A stretch of DNA of 6,833 nt from Bacteroidota bacterium (GCA_003648455.1 QMPG01000174.1:1-6833); one strand, 5' to 3'; shown: positions 1 to 6,497, counted from the first letter of the stretch. Made by a program: numbers and translations. The notes: generated by a model from the letters alone, not told the origin.

Positions 1-208
1 AAAAACAAAAAAAGGAAACCGTCCTTCATATATTCATGCAGCAAAACCTGAGATTTCTTTGCCAATTTATAAAAGTTTTATCCAACAACTTTCGGAAGAT
101 TTAAATAATAAAGAAATTAAAACCGGGGAGTTTGGTGCTAATATGCAAATTTATTTAATAAATGACGGTCCGGTAACAATTATTATTGATACAAAAAACA
201 AAGAATGA
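1..208 (+). CDS. dtd: D-aminoacyl-tRNA deacylase, C-terminal part (5' end outside window)
   Basis: This enzyme hydrolyses D-amino acids wrongly attached to tRNAs (and Gly from tRNA-Ala), a cytoplasmic proofreading step that keeps D-residues out of proteins. Reading from base 2, 68 codons run to a TGA at 206-208. The translation begins KTKKGNRPSYIHAAKPE, the conserved GNRPS segment of the family. It ends with KTGEFGANMQIYLINDGPVT, which contains the NDGPVT motif whose Gly-Pro forms the Gly-cisPro chirality-checking loop. The other active-site motif (SQFTL-like) lies upstream of the window. The length seen is just under half of a usual protein of about 150 residues, and the C-terminus is where the family normally ends. 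A MazG-like gene follows 25 bp downstream on the same strand, so the two are probably co-transcribed. Identification is by family motifs and is firm; only the N-terminal half is unseen. Confidence 0.93.
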   Translation, partial: KTKKGNRPSYIHAAKPEISLPIYKSFIQQLSEDLNNKEIKTGEFGANMQIYLINDGPVTIIIDTKNKE

Positions 209-233
209 TTTTTCACTAAATTCAAAATTAAAA

Positions 234-563
234 ATGAAAATTGAAGAAGCACAAAAGGCTGTAGATAAGTGGATTAATGCTTATGGTGTGAGATATTTTG
301 ATGAGCTTACAAATATGGCTTTGTTAACAGAAGAAGTTGGAGAAGTTGCCAGAATAATTGCCCGACAATATGGAGAACAGTCGTTTAAAGAAAAAGATAA
401 GGATAAAAATTTGTCAGATGAATTAGCAGACGTGTTTTTTGTGTTAATATGTATAGCAAACCAAACAGGAATAAATTTAACCGAAGCTTTTGAGAAAAAT
501 TTGCAAAAGAAAACTAAAAGAGATTCTCAACGGCATAAGAATAATGAAAAATTAAATAAATAG
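234..563 (+). CDS. MazG-like nucleotide pyrophosphohydrolase, 109 aa
   Basis: Probable all-alpha NTP pyrophosphohydrolase that hydrolyses (d)NTPs to NMPs plus PPi, a cytoplasmic nucleotide-pool clean-up enzyme; the preferred substrate is unknown. The metal-binding signature EExxE(12-28)ExxD of the MazG superfamily is complete: E33, E34 and E37 in TEEVGE, then E63 and D66 in DELADV, with 25 residues between the halves. The sequence opens MKIEEAQKAVDKW and ends in a lysine-rich tail (HKNNEKLNK). It is a single-domain, short form, unlike the roughly 260-residue tandem-domain MazG of Escherichia coli. I chose the ATG at 234. The same frame stays open upstream to a TTG at 186, but that start would overlap dtd by 23 bp and add 16 residues outside the domain. 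No Shine-Dalgarno is visible, as usual in Bacteroidota. It is 25 bp downstream of dtd and probably in its operon. Confidence 0.9.
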   Translation: MKIEEAQKAVDKWINAYGVRYFDELTNMALLTEEVGEVARIIARQYGEQSFKEKDKDKNLSDELADVFFVLICIANQTGINLTEAFEKNLQKKTKRDSQRHKNNEKLNK

Positions 564-565
564 TG

Positions 566-573
566 TATTTTTG
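566..573 (+). promoter_or_regulatory. Bacteroidota-type -7 promoter element upstream of deoC
   Basis: TATTTTTG matches the Bacteroidota -7 consensus TAnnTTTG exactly and is followed by C, as is common. It begins 3 bp after the MazG-like stop codon and would place transcription start near 577-582. I see no convincing -33 TTG at the usual 17-23 bp spacing, which lowers confidence. If active, it gives deoC a leader of about 155 nt. Confidence 0.5.
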
Positions 574-607
574 CATTGTGAAAAAAGAGCTTTTAAATTG
601 TGAGACT

Positions 608-663
608 ACTCCGAAAATTAAAGTTGTCTTTGTAAAGTTAGCCCCTTAGTGGCTTTTTGGAGT
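608..663 (+). other. Leader hairpin with weak terminator-like stem upstream of deoC
   Basis: ACTCCGAAAA (608-617) and TTTTTGGAGT (654-663) can pair over 10 bp with one G-U. Nested inside, AGCC (640-643) pairs with GGCT (651-654), followed by a run of five T. This could be a weak terminator or attenuator in the deoC leader. A 23-codon frame from GTG at 578 ends with a TAG at 647-649, in the loop of the inner stem; there is no other sign that it is translated. A separate CAATTG pair (669-674 and 680-685) lies just downstream. Stability is modest, so this is a weak call. Confidence 0.3.
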
Positions 664-733
664 GGATTCAATTGTTAAGCAATTGCAATTTATTTATTAC
701 AGAAAAACAATCATTAATTAAATATAAAAATTT

Positions 734-1621
734 ATGAAAAATTTATTGGAGAAATACAAAAAGACAGTTGTTGATGAAGATATACAAAAAAAAGTTGAGG
801 AAATTGTAAGCAATGCCTCTTCTTTATATAATATTGAAAATTTAAAAAAGGCTTTTAGTTTTATCGATTTAACAACGTTAAATTCAACAGATACTTTAGA
901 CAAAGGAAAGCTTTTTGCCGACAATGTTAGTAGTTTTAAAAAACAATATGCTAGCATACCAAACGTAGCAGCTATTTGTGTTTACCCTTCTTTAGTTGAA
1001 ACGGTAAGAAAAAATTTGAAAGATAAAAAGGTTCGCATTGCAGCTGTTGCCGCAGGCTTCCCTTCTTCACAAACTTTTCTTGAAGTTAAAACACAAGAAT
1101 GTAAAATGGCTGTAGAAAAAGGAGCTGACGATATTGATATTGTAATTTCAATTGGTCGCTTTATGTCAGGTGATTATCAATTTGTTTTTGATGAGATAAA
1201 AGCCGTTAAACAAGCAATTGGCGATGCTCATCTTAAAGTAATACTTGAATCAGGAGTGTTAACATCATTACAAGATGTTAGAACAGCAAGCATTATTGCT
1301 ATGGAAGCAGGAGCAGATTTTATTAAAACATCAACAGGAAAAATGGAGCCAGCTGCTACTCTTGAAGCAGTTTATGTTATGACAGAAGCGATTAACGATT
1401 TTTATAAAGCAACCGGAAAAAAAATTGGAATTAAACCTGCAGGCGGAGTATCAACAGCAAAAGAAGCAATTGAATATCTTGCTGTAGTAAAAAATAATCT
1501 TGGAGAAGAATGGCTCAATTCTCATTTATTTAGAATTGGTGCAAGCCGATTAGCAAATAATTTACTTAACGAAATAATTAAGTTGGAAACAGGCAAAGAA
1601 AAAGGAATTAAACATTTTTAA
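734..1621 (+). CDS. deoC: Deoxyribose-phosphate aldolase (class I), 295 aa
   Basis: Cleaves 2-deoxy-D-ribose 5-phosphate reversibly to acetaldehyde and glyceraldehyde 3-phosphate, the last step of deoxynucleoside catabolism; cytoplasmic TIM-barrel enzyme. Landmarks in order: CVYP (82-85); VAAGFPSSQT (105-114); GADDIDIV (130-137), where D135 matches E. coli D102; LKVILESGVL (167-176); FIKTSTGK (196-203) with K198 as the Schiff-base lysine (E. coli K167); and GIKPAGGV (232-239) with K234 (E. coli K201). All key residues are present. An N-terminal extension of about 40 residues makes it longer than the 259-residue E. coli enzyme. The ATG at 734 sits after an A/T-only stretch, normal for this phylum. 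It lies 170 bp after the MazG-like gene with a possible separate promoter, and ends 23 bp before a strong terminator. Functional pairing with the pyrophosphohydrolase (nucleotide turnover) is plausible but inferred. Confidence 0.97.
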   Translation: MKNLLEKYKKTVVDEDIQKKVEEIVSNASSLYNIENLKKAFSFIDLTTLNSTDTLDKGKLFADNVSSFKKQYASIPNVAAICVYPSLVETVRKNLKDKKVRIAAVAAGFPSSQTFLEVKTQECKMAVEKGADDIDIVISIGRFMSGDYQFVFDEIKAVKQAIGDAHLKVILESGVLTSLQDVRTASIIAMEAGADFIKTSTGKMEPAATLEAVYVMTEAINDFYKATGKKIGIKPAGGVSTAKEAIEYLAVVKNNLGEEWLNSHLFRIGASRLANNLLNEIIKLETGKEKGIKHF

Positions 1622-1644
1622 ACTTTCCCGATTAAGATATAGAG

Positions 1645-1676
1645 ACCTGCCAAATTAATATTTGACGGGTTTTTTT
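1645..1676 (+). terminator. Rho-independent terminator of deoC
   Basis: ACCTGCCAAAT (1645-1655) and ATTTGACGGGT (1660-1670) form an 11-bp stem with one G-U and one C-A mismatch around a TAAT loop, followed by a run of T through 1676. It starts 23 bp after the deoC stop and separates the dtd-deoC block from typA. Confidence 0.85.
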
Positions 1677-1758
1677 GTGAATTATTCAACTCACATATGT
1701 GGAACAGGAATTTATTTATTTTCAATTAGTTGTGACGTTTTGAAAATAAATATTTATA

Positions 1759-1792
1759 TTGTAAGATAATAAACAATTTATAATTACCTTTG
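1759..1792 (+). promoter_or_regulatory. typA promoter (TTG - 23 bp - TACCTTTG)
   Basis: TACCTTTG (1785-1792) fits TAnnTTTG exactly and is followed by C. A -33 TTG lies at 1759-1761, 23 bp upstream, at the long end of the accepted spacing. Transcription would start around 1796-1800, leaving a leader of only about 11-15 nt before the ATG at 1811. The element covers a TTG (1790-1792) that is in frame with typA, which argues against that codon as the start. A perfect palindrome, CACATATGTG (1692-1701), lies about 90 bp upstream; its role is unknown. Confidence 0.7.
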
Positions 1793-1810
1793 CACCCATT
1801 TTTTAAAGAT

Positions 1811-3613
1811 ATGCAGAAAATAAGAAACATTGCAATTATTGCACACGTTGACCACGGAAAAACCACATTGGTTGATAAAATTTTAATGCAGGGTAATTTG
1901 TTTAAAGGACACGAACACCCCGGCGAGTTAATTATGGATAGTAATGACCTTGAACGAGAACGAGGTATAACAATATTATCTAAAAACATTTCGGTTGTTT
2001 ATAAAGATACCAAAATAAACATCATTGATACACCGGGTCACGCCGATTTTGGTGGTGAGGTAGAGAGAGTCTTAAACATGGCTGATGGCGTTTTGTTATT
2101 GGTAGATGCTTTTGAGGGGACAATGCCACAAACACGTTTTGTCTTGCAAAAAGCTATTCAGTTGGGGTTAAAGCCAATTGTTGTAATTAATAAGGTTGAT
2201 AAGCAAAATTGTAGACCTGAGGATGTACAAGAACAGGTTTTTGATTTAATGTTTAATCTTGATGCAAATGAAGATCAACTTGATTTTCCAACAATATATG
2301 GTTCTGCAAAGCAAGGATGGATGTCAACCGATTGGGAAAAACCGACAAACAACATTGTGGCTTTGCTCGATGCAATAATTGAATATATTCCAGAACCAAA
2401 AGTAGAAAAAGGAGACCCACAGTTACAAATAACTTCTCTTGAGTATTCTTCTTATGTTGGTAGAATTGCTGTTGGAAGAGTTCATCGTGGAACAATAAAA
2501 TCAGGAATGAATGTTTCTTTGATTAAAAGAGATAAAACTGTTAAGCGAACCAAAATTAAAGAACTATATGTTTTTGAAGGTCTCGGCAAAGCAAAGGTTG
2601 ATAAGGTTGATGCAGGTGATGTTTGTGCTTTAGTTGGTATTGATGATTTTGAAATTGGTGATACTGTTTCCGATTATGAAAATCCCGAAGCATTGCCATC
2701 TATTTCAATTGATGAACCAACAATGAGCATGCTTTTTACAATTAATAATTCTCCATTTTTCGGACAAGATGGAAAATTTGTTACTTCTCGTCATTTAAAA
2801 GAACGTTTACAAAAAGAAACAGAAAAGAATTTAGCTTTACGTGTTGAACAAACAAGCTCTGCCGATTCTTTTACCGTTTATGGAAGAGGTGTTCTTCACT
2901 TATCAGTCTTAATTGAAACAATGCGTCGTGAAGGATTTGAGCTTCAAATAGGTCAACCACAGGTGATTTTTAAAAATATTGGTGGCGAAAAATGTGAGCC
3001 AATTGAATTATTATCGGTTGATTTGCCCGAAGATATTTCAGGGAAAGCAATTGAGGTTATTAATAAACGCAAGGGTGAGATGATTACTATGGAACGGAAA
3101 TTTGACCGCATTCATCTTGAGTTTACAATACCCTCGAGAGGTATAATTGGCTTAAAAAACATTTTAATGACTGCTACTGCTGGAGAAGCAATTATTTCTC
3201 ATCGTTTTAAGGCTTTTGAGCCATATAAAGGTGAGATTGAATCACGACAAAATGGTTCTTTAATAGCTATGGAAACAGGAACAGCCATACCTTATGCTTT
3301 AAATAAATTGCAAGACAGAGGTAAGTTTTTTGTTCATCCCGGAGCATCTGTTTACCAAGGACAGGTTGTTGGTGAGAATACTCGTGCCGGAGATATTGTT
3401 ATTAATGTAACAAAAGAGAAAAAACTTACAAATATGAGAGCTTCCGGTTCTGATGATAAAGTGAAAGTTCCGCCTCCAATTGTTTTTAGTCTTGAAGAGG
3501 CTTTAGAATATATTCAAAAAGATGAGTATGTTGAGGTAACTCCTAAAGCAATGCGTCTTCGTAAGATTGTTTTAAACGAAATTGAAAGAAAAAGATTGAA
3601 TAAGGCTAATTAA
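1811..3613 (+). CDS. typA: Ribosome-associated GTPase TypA/BipA, 600 aa
   Basis: Translational GTPase of the EF-G/LepA family that binds the 70S ribosome and supports growth under stress and cold, large-subunit assembly and translation of particular proteins; cytoplasmic. G motifs are complete: AHVDHGKT (11-18, P-loop), RGITI (51-55, switch I with T54), DTPGH (73-77), NKVD (127-130) and SAK (165-167). The start of the G1 region ([12 protein letters not shown]) and the C-terminal [12 protein letters not shown] segment are characteristic of TypA rather than LepA or EF-G, and the length is typical (about 600). I start at the ATG at 1811: an in-frame TTG at 1790 lies inside the promoter -7 box, so those 7 codons would not be transcribed. 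It stands as a single gene, with a terminator before it and a 241-bp repeat-bearing gap after it. Nothing is truncated or unusual. Confidence 0.98.
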   Translation: MQKIRNIAIIAHVDHGKTTLVDKILMQGNLFKGHEHPGELIMDSNDLERERGITILSKNISVVYKDTKINIIDTPGHADFGGEVERVLNMADGVLLLVDAFEGTMPQTRFVLQKAIQLGLKPIVVINKVDKQNCRPEDVQEQVFDLMFNLDANEDQLDFPTIYGSAKQGWMSTDWEKPTNNIVALLDAIIEYIPEPKVEKGDPQLQITSLEYSSYVGRIAVGRVHRGTIKSGMNVSLIKRDKTVKRTKIKELYVFEGLGKAKVDKVDAGDVCALVGIDDFEIGDTVSDYENPEALPSISIDEPTMSMLFTINNSPFFGQDGKFVTSRHLKERLQKETEKNLALRVEQTSSADSFTVYGRGVLHLSVLIETMRREGFELQIGQPQVIFKNIGGEKCEPIELLSVDLPEDISGKAIEVINKRKGEMITMERKFDRIHLEFTIPSRGIIGLKNILMTATAGEAIISHRFKAFEPYKGEIESRQNGSLIAMETGTAIPYALNKLQDRGKFFVHPGASVYQGQVVGENTRAGDIVINVTKEKKLTNMRASGSDDKVKVPPPIVFSLEEALEYIQKDEYVEVTPKAMRLRKIVLNEIERKRLNKAN

Positions 3614-3653
3614 AATAATTGAATTAGACTTTTAATCAATACTATCTAAGGCT

Positions 3654-3732
3654 GTCATTCTGAAAAATGTCATCCTGATTTGTTTCAGGATCTATAGATG
3701 TTGATCCGCCAGCTGGCGGACAACTTGACTAT
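3654..3732. repeat. Compound extragenic inverted repeat downstream of typA
   Basis: Two near-identical units, GTCATTCTGA (3654-3663) and GTCATCCTGA (3669-3678), lie in tandem. The second pairs with TCAGGAT (3685-3691) through ATCCTGA (3672-3678) as a 7-bp hairpin with a 6-nt loop. Immediately after comes the perfect 16-bp palindrome TCCGCCAGCTGGCGGA (3705-3720). It extends to GTTG/CAAC (3700-3703 and 3721-3724) with one bulged A, and more loosely to ATAG/CTAT (3694-3697 and 3729-3732). The G+C-rich palindrome stands out in AT-rich flanks, and its 14-base core recurs in the two repeats at 4552 and 6498. Neither hairpin is followed by a T run, so this is not a standard terminator. The rest of the 3614-3854 gap holds only the weak site at 3771. 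Confidence 0.75.
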
Positions 3733-3770
3733 GGTTTTGTTTTATCATTACACATAACCGGTTGAATCGC

Positions 3771-3801
3771 CTAAAATTGGTATTGTTTTAGTTGTTTTTT
3801 T
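3771..3801 (+). terminator. Weak terminator-like stem before the deacetylase gene
   Basis: CTAAAA (3771-3776) can pair with TTTTAG (3786-3791), followed by TTG and seven T (3795-3801). The 6-bp stem is A/T-rich and has only one G-C pair, so this is a marginal candidate for ending typA transcription. No better one is present in the gap. Confidence 0.2.
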
Positions 3802-3854
3802 ATGTGCCTAATTCAATAAAATAAGTTTTAGTTTTTTACATAAATATTTTGTAA

Positions 3855-4472
3855 ATGCTTCTTTTTGGTCACAATCACGAAATTTATAAAAAAATATTTC
3901 CGAGTGTTTTCTGGAACTTTTCAGAAACAAAGACAAAGAAAATTTTTTTAACTTTTGACGATGGTCCAAATTCTGAAGTTACAACTAGGGTTTTAGATAT
4001 TTTAGATAAATATAATGCAAAAGCTACATTTTTTTGTCTAGGCGAGAATGTGGAAAAGCATCCCGAATTATATGAAAAAATAATTAAAAAAAATCATTCT
4101 GTAGGCAACCACACATATAGTCATATAAACGGGTGGTTCACAAAAAACAAAAAGTATTTTAATGATATTGACCAAGCAAATTTTTTAATAAAATCAAATT
4201 TGTTTAGGCCTCCTTTCGGAAAAACAACACCATCACAAATTATAGTGTTGAAAAAGCAATATAAGATTGTTTTGTGGGATGTTATGTCAATGGATTATAA
4301 CAATCACATTTCGAAAGAAAAGTCTCTGAAAAATATTTTTAAATACACAAAAAATGGTTCAATAATTGTTTTTCACGATACATTAAAAGCACAAGAGAAA
4401 TTATTTTATTTGTTGCCTCTTGTTTTAGAAAAATATTCAAAATCAGGATTTGAATTTGTTTCGATAAAATAG
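3855..4472 (+). CDS. NodB-type polysaccharide deacetylase family protein, 205 aa
   Basis: Carbohydrate esterase family 4 (NodB homology) protein: a metal-dependent enzyme removing N- or O-acetyl groups from a polysaccharide, for example peptidoglycan or a surface glycan; substrate unknown. All five family motifs are visible: TFDDGP (33-38; D35 catalytic base, D36 metal ligand), HTYSH (86-90; H86 and H90 metal ligands), RPPFG (118-122), LWDVMSMDY (140-148) and IVFHD (171-175; H174 catalytic acid). The protein is almost entirely the catalytic domain. The N-terminus (MLLFGHNHEIYKKIFPSVFW) has no classical signal peptide or membrane helix, although CE4 substrates are usually outside the cytoplasm. 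That N-terminal style is one I associate with small Bacteroidota members of this family. The start is an ATG after an A/T-rich stretch with no clear TAnnTTTG box. It stands alone between two repeat-bearing gaps. Confidence 0.92.
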   Translation: MLLFGHNHEIYKKIFPSVFWNFSETKTKKIFLTFDDGPNSEVTTRVLDILDKYNAKATFFCLGENVEKHPELYEKIIKKNHSVGNHTYSHINGWFTKNKKYFNDIDQANFLIKSNLFRPPFGKTTPSQIIVLKKQYKIVLWDVMSMDYNNHISKEKSLKNIFKYTKNGSIIVFHDTLKAQEKLFYLLPLVLEKYSKSGFEFVSIK

Positions 4473-4492
4473 TTATTGAGCCTGCTTCGAAA

Positions 4493-4776
4493 AGTGTCGG
4501 TGTGAATATTTGCACAAAAAGGATATAAGTTTATTATCTTATAATCAGCAAATTAACCCGTTTTATTCATGCAAAAATGAAGTGAATTGCATGAATTAGC
4601 GATGGATAGTGGGAAGTAAAGCGGGAACCGAACCGCCAGCTGGCGGTGAGCTCACGCAAGTAAATTCCGCATTAGAAGCACCCAAATTTTGGGTTTAAAA
4701 AACACCAAATTTGTTGGTAATTCTTAAGCGTAGAAAAATTATGAATTTTTCGGGTTAACAAATTCGCGCCGACACT
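4493..4776. repeat. Outer imperfect inverted repeats bracketing repeat copy 1
   Basis: AGTGTCGGTGTGAAT begins at 4493, and the reverse complement of 4759-4776 begins AGTGTCGGCGCGAAT, giving 8 identical bases and then two transitions over 15 positions. A second nested pair is TTAACCCG (4553-4560) with CGGGTTAA (4751-4758). A third small hairpin, GAAAAATT/AATTTTTC (4733-4740 and 4744-4751), lies just inside the right end. Together they make a 284-bp unit with inverted ends, like a non-autonomous MITE-like element or a large folded RNA. I see no target-site duplication, and copy 2 lacks the outer arms, so the boundary is uncertain. Confidence 0.5.
4552..4730 (+). repeat. Structured 180-bp extragenic repeat, copy 1
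   Basis: About 91% identical by hand alignment to 6498-6677 (13 substitutions and 3 nt of gaps). Structural parts in order: inverted repeat ATTCATGCAA (4565-4574) with TTGCATGAAT (4587-4596); perfect palindrome ACCGCCAGCTGGCGGT (4632-4647), directly followed by GTGAGCTCAC (4646-4655); CCCAAA/TTTGGG hairpin (4680-4694); and ACCAA/TTGGT (4704-4708 and 4714-4718), which on the minus strand is followed by a T run like a terminator. No reading frame longer than a few codons starts inside, so it is non-coding. It begins 79 bp after the deacetylase stop and ends 112 bp before tRNA-Ala. The other parts of the 4473-4842 gap are the outer inverted repeats and the tRNA promoter. Confidence 0.88.
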
Positions 4777-4796
4777 AAAATACTTTTTGGAGTAGC

Positions 4797-4827
4797 TTCG
4801 TTATTTAAAAAATTTTTGTTAGTTTTG
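4797..4827 (+). promoter_or_regulatory. tRNA-Ala promoter (TTCG - 19 bp - TAGTTTTG)
   Basis: TAGTTTTG (4820-4827) is an exact TAnnTTTG match. A degenerate -33 TTCG lies at 4797-4800 with 19-bp spacing. Transcription would begin around 4831-4835, giving a short 5' leader ahead of the tRNA at 4843, suitable for RNase P removal. Confidence 0.6.
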
Positions 4828-4842
4828 TTTCTCATAAAAATC

Positions 4843-4916
4843 GGGGGCTTAGCTCAGTTGGCTAGAGCGTTTGGCTGGCAGCCAAAAGGTCGGGGGTTCG
4901 ACTCCCCCAGTCTCCA
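4843..4916 (+). tRNA. tRNA-Ala (anticodon GGC)
   Basis: A complete 74-nt cloverleaf can be folded by hand. Acceptor stem: GGGGGCT (4843-4849) with AGTCTCC (4909-4915). D arm: GCTC/GAGC (4852-4855 and 4865-4868). Anticodon stem: TTTGG/CCAAA, with loop CTGGCAG and anticodon GGC at 4877-4879, which reads alanine GCC. Variable loop: AGGTC. T arm: GGGGG-TTCGACT-CCCCC. The acceptor carries the G3-U70 wobble pair that is the alanine identity element, and the discriminator base is A4916, both agreeing with Ala. The 3' CCA is not encoded (ACAAA follows) and must be added enzymatically. The gene ends only 8 bp from the convergent minus-strand CDS. Confidence 0.97.
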
Positions 4917-4924
4917 CAAAAGAA

Positions 4925-6229
4925 TTATTTTTTAATAAATTTTTTCACAACGCATCTCTTTTCCCCATCAACAACTTTCACAAAATAAATTCCGGACTGA
5001 ATACTGTTAACTGGTAATGTAATTGTTTCATTATCTGATAAATAATTCTTGCTAAAAATTGTCTTGCCCAATATTGAAATTATTGATACATTAATTTTTT
5101 TTGAATTAGAGCTGTTAAAAACAGATAGTTTTAAATTGTCGTAAACAGGATTTGTTAGTTTAAAATCAAAGCTGTTTATTTTTAAAGGTTTTTTTTTAAT
5201 TGAAACATGTGTTTGGTTAACCGAAAGGTCTGTAATAATTGGTAAGTGATCAGACATGTTGTAAAGTGCATTAACAACACTGTCGGGAATGGTTCTACTT
5301 GTTGAACTTAACAACGAATTATTAAAAAATGTGCCGTTTTGTCCCAGGGCATGATAAGAACCATTGATGTATTGAATTTTATCTGTTCCGTCAATAACTG
5401 GTTTTGTCATAAGAATATAATCAAAGCGGTCGTCCATGCCACCAGTTGAAGGGCAGCCACAACCTGATGTGTGCGTTGATTGTGTGTGATAATTTGAATA
5501 ATACGAATTATTATGCCAAGAGCCTATTTGATTTATAGGGTCGTGAAATCTTATTTCAGGATTGCTATAATTTATTAATGTTTGAAATGCTGGTTCTGTG
5601 CTTTTATATAAATTAAAATCCCCCATTACTAATATGTTGCCTGAGTAATTAATATCATTTAAATAGTCCATTAATGTTTGTACCATAACACCTCTTTTTT
5701 TTACCTCGTCATCATCGCTGCCTGCTTTTAAGTGAGCAACAATACAGGTTATGTAAGCGGTATCTCTTTTTGTGCTCAAATCTGAAGAGTTGTAATAAAG
5801 TTTGTAAATATTTATATCTCTAATGCTTGTAGTTACAACATCTTCGTGAGCAAGAGTAAGTTTCTCCGAATTATAATACAACATGTTTACAATTGACGAA
5901 TAACTACTGTTTGAATAGTTTGTATATGTTGCGTGTTTATATTTATTTGTATTAACGTTTAATACGCTATTTTGTAAATGATCAATGTTTGAAGATTTAG
6001 CACCCATTTCATTTACTGTAAAGATGTCCGGCTTTACATATCCGACAATCTTTTTTAAATAACCGTCTTTGTCAGATATGTTGTTGTTTTCTGATGTGCA
6101 CCAACCTGTGTTCCATCCGTAATACAGCAAATTATATTGCATTACTTTAATAGTATCTTGTGCGTTTAAGTTTGTGATTATAAATAATAATGCGATTATT
6201 AAGTAAAATTTTAAAGTAGCGTTTTTCAT
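4925..6229 (-). CDS. Secreted endonuclease/exonuclease/phosphatase-family protein with T9SS sorting domain, 434 aa
   Basis: Probable extracellular or cell-surface metal-dependent phosphoesterase of the EEP (DNase I-like) fold; the substrate could be DNA, RNA or a phospho-ester. Residues 1-23 form a signal peptide (hydrophobic LKFYLIIALLFIITN, likely cut after A23 in LNAQ). The EEP signatures follow in order: MQYNLL (30-35, N33), VNEMG (72-76, metal-binding E74), AHLKAG (165-170, H166), MGDFN (202-206, D204 and N206), DRFDYIL (267-273, D270) and SDHLPI (326-331, catalytic D327/H328). All expected catalytic residues are present. From about 355 to the end is a T9SS type A sorting domain, with NPVYDNLKLSV, an ISILGKTI strand and the SGIYFVKVVDG motif. 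The protein therefore crosses the inner membrane by Sec and the outer membrane by T9SS. The middle is rich in N, S and Y. It ends 8 bp from the opposing tRNA gene. Confidence 0.9.
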   Translation of the reverse strand: MKNATLKFYLIIALLFIITNLNAQDTIKVMQYNLLYYGWNTGWCTSENNNISDKDGYLKKIVGYVKPDIFTVNEMGAKSSNIDHLQNSVLNVNTNKYKHATYTNYSNSSYSSIVNMLYYNSEKLTLAHEDVVTTSIRDINIYKLYYNSSDLSTKRDTAYITCIVAHLKAGSDDDEVKKRGVMVQTLMDYLNDINYSGNILVMGDFNLYKSTEPAFQTLINYSNPEIRFHDPINQIGSWHNNSYYSNYHTQSTHTSGCGCPSTGGMDDRFDYILMTKPVIDGTDKIQYINGSYHALGQNGTFFNNSLLSSTSRTIPDSVVNALYNMSDHLPIITDLSVNQTHVSIKKKPLKINSFDFKLTNPVYDNLKLSVFNSSNSKKINVSIISILGKTIFSKNYLSDNETITLPVNSIQSGIYFVKVVDGEKRCVVKKFIKK

Positions 6230-6254
6230 GAGATTTTTTTCAAATTATAATTGA

Positions 6255-6289
6255 CAAAATTAGTAAAGCTTTTGAGAATTAAAAATCAA
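6255..6289 (-). promoter_or_regulatory. Promoter of the T9SS-exported EEP protein
   Basis: Read on the minus strand, TAATTTTG (6262-6255) matches TAnnTTTG exactly. A TTG (6289-6287) lies 24 bp upstream, slightly beyond the usual spacing. Transcription would start near 6248-6250, giving a leader of about 20 nt before the ATG at 6229. Confidence 0.5.
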
Positions 6290-6497
6290 TAGATATTTGT
6301 ACATCTATTACGAAAAAGTTTTAGGAAAGTTTGCTTTAGAGTGTTTTTTAGGTTTTTAGTTTTTGAACAATGAAACGTTGAAAATTTCTGTCTTTTGTAT
6401 TTCTATTGCAAATTCGGAAGAGCCGCGGACTGCCCAGTAAATATTTGCGAAGCCCCGACCTTAAATTTATTTCGTTAATTTTAGAATGCAACGGAGC
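6290..6497. other. Intergenic stretch with no recognised feature
   Basis: This A/T-rich stretch lies between the EEP promoter and repeat copy 2. I find no coding frame, tRNA or clear terminator. One short similarity exists: GTAAATATTTGC (6437-6448) matches GTGAATATTTGC (4502-4513), 11 of 12 bases, at a comparable distance upstream of the two repeat copies. The repeat may once have extended further left. Confidence 0.4.

Noticed and set aside
186..233. TTG start at 186 extending the MazG-like protein by 16 residues
   Set aside because: It would overlap dtd and add residues outside the domain; the ATG at 234 gives a normal 109-residue protein.
669..685. CAATTG...CAATTG pair as an inverted repeat of significance
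   Set aside because: CAATTG is itself palindromic and A/T-rich, so two copies close together are expected by chance in this base composition.
718..957. Minus-strand open frame of 79 codons
   Set aside because: It lies mostly over the 5' part of deoC, has no recognisable domain, and its F/S/K-rich translation is what antisense reading of AT-rich coding DNA gives.
1692..1701. CACATATGTG palindrome as an operator for typA
   Set aside because: A single 10-bp A/T-rich palindrome about 90 bp upstream of the promoter; no second copy or known regulator site to support it.
1726..1989. Minus-strand open frame of 87 codons
   Set aside because: Overlaps the typA promoter and the highly conserved G1 region on the opposite strand; no family resemblance.
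2253..2495. Minus-strand open frame of 80 codons
   Set aside because: Fully inside typA, antisense, low-complexity translation with no motif.
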